Assembly: GCF_003952365.1 (NCBI RefSeq)
Contig: NZ_CP034443.1
Span: 3,155,001 to 3,219,000, forward strand
DNA from: Mesorhizobium sp. M9A.F.Ca.ET.002.03.1.2
GTDB lineage: Bacteria > Pseudomonadota > Alphaproteobacteria > Rhizobiales > Rhizobiaceae
DNA length: 64,000 nt
Direction of reading: 5' to 3'
Below are positions 10,165 to 18,753 of this stretch, one piece after another. Each line of letters opens with the position of its first letter. Position 1 is the first letter of the stretch. The translations under genes and the position numbers were made by a program. The notes under the pieces are model-generated. The model made no database searches, had not been told where the DNA came from, and saw nothing but the letters and a program-made list of their open reading frames with translations.

Positions 10165-12351
10165 ATGGCCGCGCAGACCTTTGGCGCTTTCCTTTTGTGG
10201 CTGATCATTGCCGCGATCGTCGTGGTGATCGCCGTCTATATTCTCAGATGGCTTTATCGCCGGTCGACCAAGGAGACGGCCTTCGTGCGCACCGGCTTCA
10301 TGGGCGAGAAGGTGGTGGTGAATGGCGGCGCCTTCGTCATTCCGGTCCTGCACGAGATCACGCCGGTCAACATGAATGTCTTGCGCATCGAGGTGCGCCG
10401 CGAAGACGGTTTTGCGCTGATCACCAAGAACCGGATGCGCGTCGATCTGATCGCCGAGTTCTTCGTCCGTGTCGGGGCGAGCCGCGAACTCGTCGCGGCC
10501 GCCGCCCAGACGCTTGGCCGCCGCACGCTGCAGCCCGACAGTCTCCGCGAACTCTTGGAAGGCAAGTTCGCCGGTGCCATGCGTACGGTCGCCGCCCAGA
10601 TGACGCTCGAGGAGATGCACGAACTGCGCGGCGACTATGCCGCCAAGGTCCGCCAGCTTGCCTCGGAATCACTCGCCGCCAACGGGCTCGAGCTGGAGAG
10701 CGTCGCCATCGTCGACCTCGACCAGACCAGCCTTGAATATTTCGACCCGTCCAACGCCTTCGATGCCGAAGGCCTGACCCAGCTCACAGAGTCGATCGAG
10801 ACGCGGCGCAGGATGCGCAACGAGATCGAGCAGCGCACGCTGGTCGATATCCGCAACCAGAACCTCGATACCCAGCGCAAGGTGCTGGAGATCGACCGCG
10901 ACACCGAATATGCCCGCCTCGAACAGGAGCGCGAAGTCGAGATCCGTCGCGCCTCGCAGCGTTCCGAACTCGCCATCGAGCGCGCGCTGCGCGATCAGGA
11001 ATCGGAACAGGCGCAGCTTTCTTCGCGCGAAGCGGTCGAAAAATCGCGCCTCAATCAGGAGCGCAACATCACCGAGGAGCGCATCAAGAGCGAGGAAGAC
11101 ACGCAGCGCCGCGAGATTGCCCGGCGCCGCGCCCTCGACGAGACGGAAATGAAAATGCGCGAACTGACCGAGCGCGAGCAGATCGCGCTCGGGCTTGCGC
11201 TGGAGAAGGCCCGAATCGAGCGCGAAGGCACACAGAGCCAACTGGAGATCGAGCGCATGAAGGCGCTCGAAATCGCCGAGCTCGAGCGCCAGATCGCCTT
11301 GGCGGAAAAAGCGCTTGAGGTCACCAGGGCCGAGGCGGAAAAGCGCCGCGCCGAAATTGTCGAGAACCAGACGACCGAGACAGCCCGTATCGGGCAGGAA
11401 CGCGCCATCGACGAAGTGAGGATTGCAAGGGAGCGTCACCTCGAAGCGCTGCAGATCGCCAAGCGCCAGGCTTTCGAGGAGGCCGAGATATCGGCCAGCG
11501 AAGAAGTCGAGCGCGCCCGCATCACCACCGAGCGCGGCATCGAGGAAGCCCGGCTGATCAAGGACCGCGACCTGCGTCAGCTTGGTGTCGACCGCGACCA
11601 GAAGATCGAGATCGCCGAAATCCAGAAGGCCATAGACATCGCCAAGAAGACGCAGGAGCGCTCCTCGGCGATCGCAGCGTCGGAAGCGGTCCGCGCCAAG
11701 GCCATCCAGGCCGAGGAACAGGCCTTCACCGCCCGCGAGCGCGAGATCGCCGAGCGCCGCAAGCTGACCGACCTGATCGGTGCGGCGCGCGAGGCCGAGC
11801 GCGAGGCCTTGCGCGTTACAGCGGCGGCCGATGCCGAGATGAAGGCGGCGAAGAGCCTTGCCGAAGCCCAGAAGATCGCCGCCGTTGCCTCGGCCGAGTC
11901 CGAAAAGATCCACGCCCTTGCCGCGGCCCAGCGCTACGAGGTCGACGCAGCCGGCCATCGCCAGCTCAACGAGGCCGACAACCTGCTTTCCAATGAGGCC
12001 CGCTCGGGGCGCCTGCGCGGCAAATTGCTGGACCATGTGGAGGGCATCATCCGCGAAAGCGTCAAGCCGATGGAGAAGATCGAAGGCATCAAGATCCTGC
12101 ATGTCGACGGCATCAATGGCGGCCCCGGCGGCAACCGCAACGTCACAGACGAAGTGATCGATTCGGCGCTGCGCTACCGGGTGCAGGCACCGATGATCGA
12201 CAACCTCATGAAGGAGATCGGCATCGAGGGCGGTTCGCTCGGGCGGATGACGGATGTATTGCGTGACGCCAAGGACATTTCGAGCCTGACCCGCGACAAG
12301 AAAGGCAAGGGCAAGGTCAGCAAGGACGACGATGACGATCGCGACCGCTGA
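10165..12351 (+). CDS. Flotillin/SPFH-domain membrane protein with long coiled coil
   Basis: 728 aa from the ATG at 10165, which has a GGGAGG site. One transmembrane segment (about residues 8-28) is followed by an SPFH/band-7 region (about 30-200: FVRTGFMGEKVVVNGGAFV), then roughly 400 residues of extremely charged, Glu/Arg/Ala-rich coiled coil, a flotillin-type C-terminal region and a basic-then-acidic tail (KGKGKVSKDDDDD). It resembles E. coli YqiK and eukaryotic flotillin, scaffolds of membrane microdomains. It is larger than classical flotillins because of the coiled coil. The 79-bp gap after the fusion gene leaves room for its own promoter. Confidence 0.85.
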   Translation: MAAQTFGAFLLWLIIAAIVVVIAVYILRWLYRRSTKETAFVRTGFMGEKVVVNGGAFVIPVLHEITPVNMNVLRIEVRREDGFALITKNRMRVDLIAEFFVRVGASRELVAAAAQTLGRRTLQPDSLRELLEGKFAGAMRTVAAQMTLEEMHELRGDYAAKVRQLASESLAANGLELESVAIVDLDQTSLEYFDPSNAFDAEGLTQLTESIETRRRMRNEIEQRTLVDIRNQNLDTQRKVLEIDRDTEYARLEQEREVEIRRASQRSELAIERALRDQESEQAQLSSREAVEKSRLNQERNITEERIKSEEDTQRREIARRRALDETEMKMRELTEREQIALGLALEKARIEREGTQSQLEIERMKALEIAELERQIALAEKALEVTRAEAEKRRAEIVENQTTETARIGQERAIDEVRIARERHLEALQIAKRQAFEEAEISASEEVERARITTERGIEEARLIKDRDLRQLGVDRDQKIEIAEIQKAIDIAKKTQERSSAIAASEAVRAKAIQAEEQAFTAREREIAERRKLTDLIGAAREAEREALRVTAAADAEMKAAKSLAEAQKIAAVASAESEKIHALAAAQRYEVDAAGHRQLNEADNLLSNEARSGRLRGKLLDHVEGIIRESVKPMEKIEGIKILHVDGINGGPGGNRNVTDEVIDSALRYRVQAPMIDNLMKEIGIEGGSLGRMTDVLRDAKDISSLTRDKKGKGKVSKDDDDDRDR

Positions 12352-12426
12352 CCTGATCGTGCAGTCCATGCGGCGCGCAGGTGAATCGAGATATCTTGGC
12401 CGCTTGTGCCATGCCGGCTGCCGGGC

Positions 12427-12864
12427 ATGACCAAGATCTATGTTTCCTCGGTCATCCCCGCGCCGGCGGCGGAAGTCTGGAAAGTGGTCCGCGATTTCAA
12501 CGCGCTGCCGGGTTGGACGCCGTTCGTCACCGAGAGCCGCATCGAGCAAAATGCGCAAGCTGACCAGATCGGCTGCATCCGCAATTTCGTGCTCAGGGAT
12601 GGCGGGCGGATTCGCGAAAGACTGCTGGCGCTGTCCGACTACGACCTGTCCTGCAGCTACACGATCCTGGAAAGTCCGATGGCGGTGGAGAATTATATCG
12701 CCACACTGTCGCTGACGCCGATCACCGACGGCAATCTCACCTTGGCCGAATGGCAGGCGGATTTTGACTGCGCCCCGGAACGCGAAGCAGCGCTGACGCA
12801 TCAGATCGGCACCGGCGTATTCCAGGCGGCGTTCAGCGCGCTCAAGCAGCGCTTCGGGCGCTGA
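12427..12864 (+). CDS. SRPBCC-family (START-like) ligand-binding protein
   Basis: 145 aa single-domain SRPBCC protein: MTKIYVSSVIPAPAAEVWKV, then RDFNALPGW, DGGRIRERLLALSD and a C-terminal helix GVFQAAFSALKQRF. This polyketide-cyclase/START fold encloses a hydrophobic ligand. The ATG at 12427 starts at the first beta strand; an upstream ATG at 12406 adds seven residues without homology. It is a clear paralogue of the N-terminal domain encoded by the next gene, ten bases downstream. Confidence 0.8.
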   Translation: MTKIYVSSVIPAPAAEVWKVVRDFNALPGWTPFVTESRIEQNAQADQIGCIRNFVLRDGGRIRERLLALSDYDLSCSYTILESPMAVENYIATLSLTPITDGNLTLAEWQADFDCAPEREAALTHQIGTGVFQAAFSALKQRFGR

Positions 12865-12874
12865 CATCTCCGCG

Positions 12875-14389
12875 ATGGTCCAGATCCGCCAGAGTACGAT
12901 CATCGACGCGCCAATCGAGGACGTCTGGTCGATCCTGCGCGATTTCAACGGCCATGGTCGCTGGCACCCGGCCATTGCGTTCAGCGAAATCGATGGCGGC
13001 GAACCGGTGGACGCGGTCGGTTCGGTGCGTCATTTCCGGCTGGCTGACGGCGGCGAATTGCGCGAACAGCTTCTGGCGCTGTCGGACAAGGACTTTCGGC
13101 TGAGCTATTGCCTGCTCGAGGCACCGCTGCCGCTGATGAACTATGTCGCATCGATCCGGCTGAAGCCGGTGACCGACGGCAACGCCACCTTCTGGGAATG
13201 GCGTTCCGAATTCCATCCACCCGCGCATCGCCGCGACGAACTGGTCAAGCTTGTCACCGAGGACATCTATCAGGCCGGCTTCGAAGCCATCCGCAACCTG
13301 CTGCGTGAAAGGCCTGCGGCCGTGCCTCTCCAGGCCAGATCGCCGGTCGTCGCTATGACACCGTCGGCGGCCGTGCCGCGGATCGCTTCGACCATATTTT
13401 CCGGCCAGGCAGCGAAAACCCGAGCGATTCTGGTCGAGCGCTATGGCGGGCCGGAGGTGCTGCAGTTGAAGGACATCGCTCTGCCGCCGCCCGCCTCCAA
13501 CGAGGTGCAAATCCGTCATACGGTGATCGGCGTCAATTTCATCGACGTCTACTGCCGCACCGGCTATTTCGACCTTCTGCGGCCGCCGGGCGTGCCCGGC
13601 ATGGAGGCCGCCGGCGTCATTGAAGCCATTGGTTCGGAGGTTTCTGGCCTTTCAGCCGGCGACCGCGTCGCCTATGCCTGTCCGCCGGTCGGCGCCTATT
13701 GCGAGCGGCGCAACATGGCGCCCGACCTGCTGGTTCGCCTGTCGGATGACATTCCCGACGAGACCGCCGCCGCCAGTCTGCTCAAAGGCGTCAGCGCGAG
13801 CTTCTTGCTGCACGACGTTCATGCGGTGCAGCCGGGTTCCGTCGTTCTCATCCACGCCGCAGCCGGTGGCGTCGGTCAGCTTCTGGTGCGATGGGCCCGC
13901 CATTTGGGGGCGATGGTCATCGCAACGGTGTCGAGCGACGACAAGGCGCGTATCGTCGAACGTCTCGGCGCGCACCATGTCATCGTCTATTCGCGCGAGA
14001 ATTTCGCCGAGGCCGTCATGCGCCTGACCAGTGGCGCCGGGGCCGATGTCGCCTATGACGCGGTCGGCAACGACACGTTCGGCGGGTCCCTGGCGTCGCT
14101 CGGCATTCGTGGCCATCTCGTCAGCTTCGGCCAGGCCTCCGGACCGGTCGGCAACTGGGATATCGGCCGCTTTGCATCCAAGTCGATCACCATATCGCGT
14201 CCCAATTACGCGCATTATACCGATACGCCGGCAAAGCTTTCGCCGCATGTCGAGCGTTTCTTCGCAGCTCTACGGCAAGGCGTCGTCAAGATCGAACCGC
14301 CCAGGCGCTACAGCCTGTCCAATGCCGGCGATGCTCACCGCGACCTCGAATCCAGGCGGACAACGGGTGCATTGGTGCTGGTGCCGTAA
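12875..14389 (+). CDS. Fusion of SRPBCC domain with zeta-crystallin-type quinone oxidoreductase
   Basis: 504 aa. Residues 1-145 are an SRPBCC domain (STIIDAPIEDVWSILRDFNG, LREQLLALSD); after a linker (about 146-180) comes a complete NADPH:quinone oxidoreductase-like MDR domain (RAILVERYGGPEVLQLKDI, GVNFIDVYCRTGYF, the nucleotide-binding loop AAAGGVGQLLVRWAR and the C-terminal GALVLVP). No zinc-binding cysteines are evident, as expected for the QOR class. Such enzymes reduce quinones or activated alkenes with NADPH. The fused lipid- or aromatic-binding domain suggests a bulky hydrophobic substrate. It is the last gene of the plus-strand cluster. Confidence 0.87.
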   Translation: MVQIRQSTIIDAPIEDVWSILRDFNGHGRWHPAIAFSEIDGGEPVDAVGSVRHFRLADGGELREQLLALSDKDFRLSYCLLEAPLPLMNYVASIRLKPVTDGNATFWEWRSEFHPPAHRRDELVKLVTEDIYQAGFEAIRNLLRERPAAVPLQARSPVVAMTPSAAVPRIASTIFSGQAAKTRAILVERYGGPEVLQLKDIALPPPASNEVQIRHTVIGVNFIDVYCRTGYFDLLRPPGVPGMEAAGVIEAIGSEVSGLSAGDRVAYACPPVGAYCERRNMAPDLLVRLSDDIPDETAAASLLKGVSASFLLHDVHAVQPGSVVLIHAAAGGVGQLLVRWARHLGAMVIATVSSDDKARIVERLGAHHVIVYSRENFAEAVMRLTSGAGADVAYDAVGNDTFGGSLASLGIRGHLVSFGQASGPVGNWDIGRFASKSITISRPNYAHYTDTPAKLSPHVERFFAALRQGVVKIEPPRRYSLSNAGDAHRDLESRRTTGALVLVP

Positions 14390-14393
14390 CCCG

Positions 14394-14880
14394 TCAGAAG
14401 CGGTGGATGCGCAACCCCAGGCTCTTCTCCGAGACGATCACCACCACCAGCATCAGCAGGATCGATTCGGTCGAGACGGCGGCCGCCTCGGGCGTGAAAT
14501 TGGTGCGCAGATAGTCGAAGAGCTGGATCGGCAGCGTCGACGTCCCGATCCCCTTCAGCATGAACGAGATGGTGAAGGTGTCGAAGGATATGATGAAGGC
14601 GAACAGCGCTCCGCCGATGACGCCGGGCTTGATCAGCGGCTGCATGATGCGCCGGAACCGGGTCAGGCTGCCGGCGCCCAGCGAACGCGCCGCCATATCC
14701 CAGGACGGATCGAAGCTTTCCAGCGAGGCCGAGACGTTGATGAAGACGAAGGGCAAAGTGATCAGCACATGGCCGGCGACCATGCCGATCATGGTCGTGG
14801 TGCCGATGCCGACCGCATAGACGAAGAATAGCAGTGCGATCGCCGTGAGCGCTTCGGGCAGCAACAGTGGCGCCCCTCTG
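14394..14880 (-). pseudogene. Truncated spermidine/putrescine-type ABC permease (PotC-like), N-terminal half missing
   Basis: The minus-strand frame encodes the last ~160 residues of a PotC/CUT-type permease: LLLPEALTAIALLFFVYAVG, the EAA loop AARSLGAGSLTRFRR and a final membrane segment. The normal N-terminal membrane segments are absent: upstream (towards 14900) the frame reads into charged, non-membrane sequence (QRRTRHRG) and there is no proper start, only a TTG at 14864. No partner permease, ATPase or binding protein lies nearby. It is best read as a deletion remnant whose breakpoint lies near 14866-14880. Confidence 0.75.
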
Positions 14881-14949
14881 TGCCTTGTCCTCCTCTGAAG
14901 AGACGGGAGAAACGCTGGTTGAGCGAAACGTTATAGTTACAAACGAATG

Positions 14950-14980
14950 TTGACAAGATCATCTGTTGTTGTCCATATCG
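14950..14980 (+). promoter_or_regulatory. Candidate promoter for the pseudouridine catabolism genes
   Basis: A perfect TTGACA (-35) sits at 14950-14955 with a weak -10 (CCATAT at 14973-14978, 17-bp spacer), about 35 bp upstream of the kinase ATG. The surrounding 14881-15011 stretch is AT-richer than its neighbours and has no other gene. Confidence 0.4.
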
Positions 14981-15011
14981 AAAATGTTCAGCCACGAATT
15001 GGACGGGGACG

Positions 15012-16121
15012 ATGGACGACCTTGGCGCACAGGAACAAGCGGTTCTGGATCTCATCGCGGCGAACCCGTTCGCTGGCCAGCAGGACATAGCCACCGCGCT
15101 CGGCATCGCCCGCTCGACCGTCGCGGCCCATATCGTGCAGCTCGTTAACAAGGGTTACATTCTCGGCCGTGGCTATGTGTTGCCGGCCTCCAAGCGCATG
15201 ATCTGCATCGGCGGCGCCGTTCTGGACCGCAAGTATCACGCCAAGAAGGATCTGATCTTCGAGACGTCGAACCCGGTCGACGGTTATCGCAGCTTCGGCG
15301 GGGTCGCCCGCAACGTCGCTGAGAACCTTGTCCGCCTCGGCGTCGACGTAAGCTTCGTCTCGATTGTCGGCGACGACGAAACCGGCCGCTCGCTGGTGCG
15401 GCATCTGCGCGACCTCGGCGCCGACGTCAGCCAGGTCATCACCACCACCGAACGGCCGACGGCGGAGTATGCGGCCATCCTCGACCTCAACAACGATCTC
15501 GTGCTCGGCATCGCCGACATGGAGATCTTCGATCTGTTTTCGCCGTCCTATCTCGACCGCTTCTGGCCGCATCTGGCTTCGGCGACGTGGGTGTTCATCG
15601 ACTGCAACCTGCCGGCAGCGACGATCGCAGCGCTGATGTCACGCAAGCAGGGGGCGCGTTTCAAGCTCGCCGTCGACACGGTGTCGTCGCCGAAATCGGC
15701 TCGGCTGCCGAAGGACCTCTCGGGCATCGACCTTTTGTTCACCAATCACGACGAGGCCAACACGATGCTTGGCATCACCGATGCCGACAAGCGGCTGAAG
15801 CCGAAAGACGCTGCCGCTGCTTTGCGCGCGGCCGGCGCCAGCGAAGTGATCGTGACCATGGGCGCGCAGGGATTTTCGGTGGCGACCGAGAGCGGCGTAG
15901 CCGCGATGCGTTCCGTGCCTGCCCGCGCGGTCGACATCACCGGTGCCGGTGACGCGATGATCGCCGGCACCATGTACAAGGTGCTTTCGGGAGATCCCGT
16001 GCCGCACGCGGCGCGCACCGGCGCGCTGCTCGCCACGCTGACCACCGAGAGCGAATCCAGCGTTCATCCCGATCTGTCGCCGCGCTTCCTCACCGCCGGC
16101 ATGTACCGTATTCCCGCCTGA
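15012..16121 (+). CDS. psuK: Pseudouridine kinase with N-terminal winged helix
   Basis: 369 aa. Residues 1-60 form a winged helix-turn-helix (QQDIATALGIARSTVAAHIV) and residues 62-365 a PfkB/ribokinase domain with the substrate motif FGGVARNVAENL (95-106), FTNHDEANTML and the catalytic GAGDAM (D314). An HTH joined to PfkB, next to a pseudouridine-5'-phosphate glycosidase gene, is the arrangement of PsuK/YeiC-type kinases, which phosphorylate pseudouridine at the 5' position. The HTH may let the kinase regulate its own operon, but this is inference. Confidence 0.85.
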   Translation: MDDLGAQEQAVLDLIAANPFAGQQDIATALGIARSTVAAHIVQLVNKGYILGRGYVLPASKRMICIGGAVLDRKYHAKKDLIFETSNPVDGYRSFGGVARNVAENLVRLGVDVSFVSIVGDDETGRSLVRHLRDLGADVSQVITTTERPTAEYAAILDLNNDLVLGIADMEIFDLFSPSYLDRFWPHLASATWVFIDCNLPAATIAALMSRKQGARFKLAVDTVSSPKSARLPKDLSGIDLLFTNHDEANTMLGITDADKRLKPKDAAAALRAAGASEVIVTMGAQGFSVATESGVAAMRSVPARAVDITGAGDAMIAGTMYKVLSGDPVPHAARTGALLATLTTESESSVHPDLSPRFLTAGMYRIPA

Positions 16122-16151
16122 CAGCGGGACGACCCTGAAAGCGAGACGACG

Positions 16152-17078
16152 ATGAAACCTTCCCTTCTCCAGCTGAACGACGAAGTTGCGGCAGCTCTTC
16201 GGGAGGGCCGCGCGGTGGTGGCGCTGGAATCGACCATCATCACCCACGGCATGCCCTATCCGGCCAATCTGGAAACGGCCCGCGGAGTCGAAACCGTGGT
16301 GCGCGAGAACGGCGCTGTGCCGGCGACGATCGCGGTGGTCGCGGGCAAGATCAAGGTTGGCCTCGACGACACCGAACTGGAAAAGCTGGCAGCGGCGAAG
16401 GACGTGGTCAAGGCGTCCGGGCGCGACCTCGCCGCCATCATGGTGCGCGGCGGCTCCGCCGGAACCACGGTCTCGGCGACGATGCGGATCGCAGCCCTTG
16501 CCGGCATCGGCATTTTCGCGACGGGCGGCGTCGGCGGCGTGCATCGCGGTGCCGAGGCCACGTTCGATATCTCGGCCGACCTGACCGAACTTGGCCAGAC
16601 CGGCACGACCGTCGTCTGCGCCGGCGTGAAATCGATCCTCGATATCGCCAAAACGCTGGAGTACCTGGAGACACAACGCGTGCCGGTGATTGCCTATCAC
16701 AGCGACGACTTTCCGGCCTTCTACACCCGCTCCAGCGGACTGAAAGCTGATCACCGCCTCGACACGCCGGAAAACATTGCGCAGGCCATGCTGCTGCACG
16801 AGCAGATCGGCTCGGGCACCGGCATTCTCGTCGCCAATCCGATTCCGGAAGTGGATGCGCTCGATCCGGCCTTCATCGACGGCACGATCGCGGCAGCCGT
16901 GGCGGAAGCCGAAAAACGCGGCATCGGGCGCAAGGAACTGACGCCCTTCCTGCTCGCCCGCATCAACGAGCTTTCGCAGGGCCGCAGCCTGAAGGCCAAC
17001 ATCGCGCTGGTCCGCAACAACGCAGCGCTCGCCGCTCGCATCGCCGTGGCGTATGCAGGATTGAAGGGCATGAAATAG
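16152..17078 (+). CDS. psuG: Pseudouridine-5'-phosphate glycosidase
   Basis: 308 aa, full length for the PsuG/YeiN family. It has the family motifs ALESTIITHGMPYPAN (E26), MVRGGSAGTTVSATM, FATGGVGGVHRG and CAGVKSILD, where K160 matches the Schiff-base lysine of characterised PsuG. The enzyme reversibly splits pseudouridine 5'-phosphate into uracil and ribose 5-phosphate. With the kinase 30 bp upstream it forms a complete route for salvage of modified RNA nucleosides; no dedicated transporter is adjacent. Confidence 0.92.
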   Translation: MKPSLLQLNDEVAAALREGRAVVALESTIITHGMPYPANLETARGVETVVRENGAVPATIAVVAGKIKVGLDDTELEKLAAAKDVVKASGRDLAAIMVRGGSAGTTVSATMRIAALAGIGIFATGGVGGVHRGAEATFDISADLTELGQTGTTVVCAGVKSILDIAKTLEYLETQRVPVIAYHSDDFPAFYTRSSGLKADHRLDTPENIAQAMLLHEQIGSGTGILVANPIPEVDALDPAFIDGTIAAAVAEAEKRGIGRKELTPFLLARINELSQGRSLKANIALVRNNAALAARIAVAYAGLKGMK

Positions 17079-17089
17079 AAGAACCTGCC

Positions 17090-17106
17090 GGCCGGCGCTA
17101 CCGGCC
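17090..17106. terminator. GC-rich hairpin between convergent genes
   Basis: GGCCGG (17090-17095) and CCGGCC (17101-17106) form a short stem with a CGCTA loop between the convergent psuG and FAD-oxidase genes, overlapping the stop codon of the latter. There is no clear T-run, so terminator activity is only likely. Confidence 0.4.
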
Positions 17107-18504
17107 TTCGATATCTGCCGGCGCGAGGTCAAAGACGCGACCGGCATTGAGGATATTGTTCGGGTCGAAGGCTGCTTTCAAGCGCCGCATGGCGGCGATC
17201 TCGGCACCGCTGCGCGCCAGGTGCAGCCACTGCTTCTTGTCGAGGCCGATGCCGTGTTCGGCAGAGACGCCGCCGCCAGCCGCAGCCACGCCCCTATAGA
17301 CGATGTCAAAGGCGGCCGCCGGATCCACGGTGCGGACCTGGTAGTGCAGATTGCCGTCGCCGAGATGGCCGAAGACGTAGATGTCGGCGCTGGGGTCGAC
17401 GGCCTGGATGGCGGCCTCCGCTTCCCGCAGGAAAGTCCCCATCCTCGCCAGCGGGATGCTGATGTCGACGCCGATCAGGCCTTTTATCGAAAACAGGAAA
17501 CGGTTGGCATCCTCCCGCACCGCCCACAGCGCGCGGAATTCGCGTGGCGACTGCGAGACGACCACGTCGTCGATTACGCCGTCTTCGACCGCCTGCATCA
17601 GCACAGCGGCAAATCGGTCGCTGTCGCGGTCGGGCTCGTTGCCCTGTATCTCGGCGAGCACATAGACGGGCGAGCCGACGGGCAGTGGCACCGGCGCGTC
17701 CATGCCGGCGACCATGGCGCCGTAGAGCGGCGCGAAATTCACCTCGTAGGCCGAGAGCAGAGGCCCGAGCTTCTGCTTGAGCAGCCCGAGCAGGGCGATG
17801 GCCGCGTCGAGCGAAACAAGCGCGCAGAAGGCGTTGACCTCGGTGGCTGGCTTCGGGTGCAGCCGCAGGCAGGCGCGCGTGACAACGCCGAGCGTACCTT
17901 CGCTGCCGATGAAGAGCTGGTTGAGGTCATAGCCGGAATTGTCCTTGGGCAAGCCCTTGAGCGAGGTCAGGATGCTGCCGTCGGCAAGCACCGCTTCCAG
18001 GCCGAGCACCTGCGCCCGGTACATGCCGTAGCGCAGCACGCGGATGCCGCCGGCATTGGTGGCGACATTGCCGCCGACAGTGGCCGTGCCGCGCGCGCCG
18101 ATGTCGACGCCGAACAGCAAGCCGGCGGTGTCTGCCGCCTCCTGCACCATTTGCAGCGGCGCGCCGGCTTCGGCAATGATCGTTGCCGCCTCGCGATCGA
18201 TCGCCTCGATCGCCGTCATACGCTCCAGCGACAGCACCGCCTCGCCCGGCTGGATGCGCGCCGCACCGGCAAGCCCGGTTCGGCCGCCCTGGACGACAAG
18301 CCTCTGCCCAGTCTCGTTGCACAGGCGCAATATGTGCGACACTTCGCCGGTCGTGCGCGGACGCAGGACGATCGCCGGCGGCGAGCCGTCTTTGCCGTCG
18401 GGGTCTTCTTGATAGCGTGGTCCGGCCTCGTCGGCCGAAACGATCGCGGACCGGTCCAGCCGCTTTTCCAGCAGCGAAAGGAGCTCGGCAATCCTCTGGG
18501 ACAT
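17098..18504 (-). CDS. FAD-binding oxidoreductase, GlcD / D-lactate dehydrogenase type
   Basis: 468 aa from the ATG at 18502-18504 (MSQRIAELLSLLEKRL); the frame is open further upstream but that part has no homology-like character. The FAD_binding_4 domain shows VQGGRTGLAGAARI and GTATVGGNVATNAGG; the C-terminal FAD-oxidase domain shows GHLGDGNLHYQV and SAEHGIGLDK. Enzymes of this group oxidise D-2-hydroxy acids (glycolate, D-lactate, D-2-hydroxyglutarate) and pass electrons to the respiratory chain. GlcE and GlcF partners are absent, which favours a single-subunit D-lactate or 2-hydroxyglutarate dehydrogenase. Confidence 0.87.
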   Translation of the reverse strand: MSQRIAELLSLLEKRLDRSAIVSADEAGPRYQEDPDGKDGSPPAIVLRPRTTGEVSHILRLCNETGQRLVVQGGRTGLAGAARIQPGEAVLSLERMTAIEAIDREAATIIAEAGAPLQMVQEAADTAGLLFGVDIGARGTATVGGNVATNAGGIRVLRYGMYRAQVLGLEAVLADGSILTSLKGLPKDNSGYDLNQLFIGSEGTLGVVTRACLRLHPKPATEVNAFCALVSLDAAIALLGLLKQKLGPLLSAYEVNFAPLYGAMVAGMDAPVPLPVGSPVYVLAEIQGNEPDRDSDRFAAVLMQAVEDGVIDDVVVSQSPREFRALWAVREDANRFLFSIKGLIGVDISIPLARMGTFLREAEAAIQAVDPSADIYVFGHLGDGNLHYQVRTVDPAAAFDIVYRGVAAAGGGVSAEHGIGLDKKQWLHLARSGAEIAAMRRLKAAFDPNNILNAGRVFDLAPADIEGR

Positions 18505-18753
18505 GCGATTCAAGGACACGAATGGCCCGGACGCATCGACGCGGCCGGAAGAGCGATGGGCGAGGGCTGCGGTCGGAGCCGATTTTCGCTGCCAAGCAAG
18601 CGTGCCGAAAACCCGCCAAAAATGCAGCCGGTTGTCTTCGCCATGTGCAGCTCCTGTAACAGGCCGACCATAGGCGTGGCCTGCCATTTGTCAAACATGA
18701 TGGGAAGCGCTCATCTACGGCGGATTCGGTATTTCTGGGGCCGAGGCAAATGC

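Noticed and set aside
10669..12975. 768-residue minus-strand open frame
   Set aside because: Antisense to the flotillin-like gene; the Glu/Arg-rich coiled coil gives a stop-free reverse frame of repetitive Leu/Arg/Asp without domains.
14031..14831. Plus-strand frame extending past the quinone oxidoreductase stop
   Set aside because: It is out of frame with the oxidoreductase and antisense to the permease remnant; the visible sequence has no domain.
14921..14935. GAAACG/TTATAG stretch as another LacI operator
   Set aside because: Only half of it matches AAACGTTT and no LacI gene is nearby; similarity is probably chance.
15639..17147. 502-residue minus-strand open frame across psuK and psuG
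   Set aside because: Both plus-strand genes are unambiguous families; the reverse frame is His/Arg-rich and without homology-like features.
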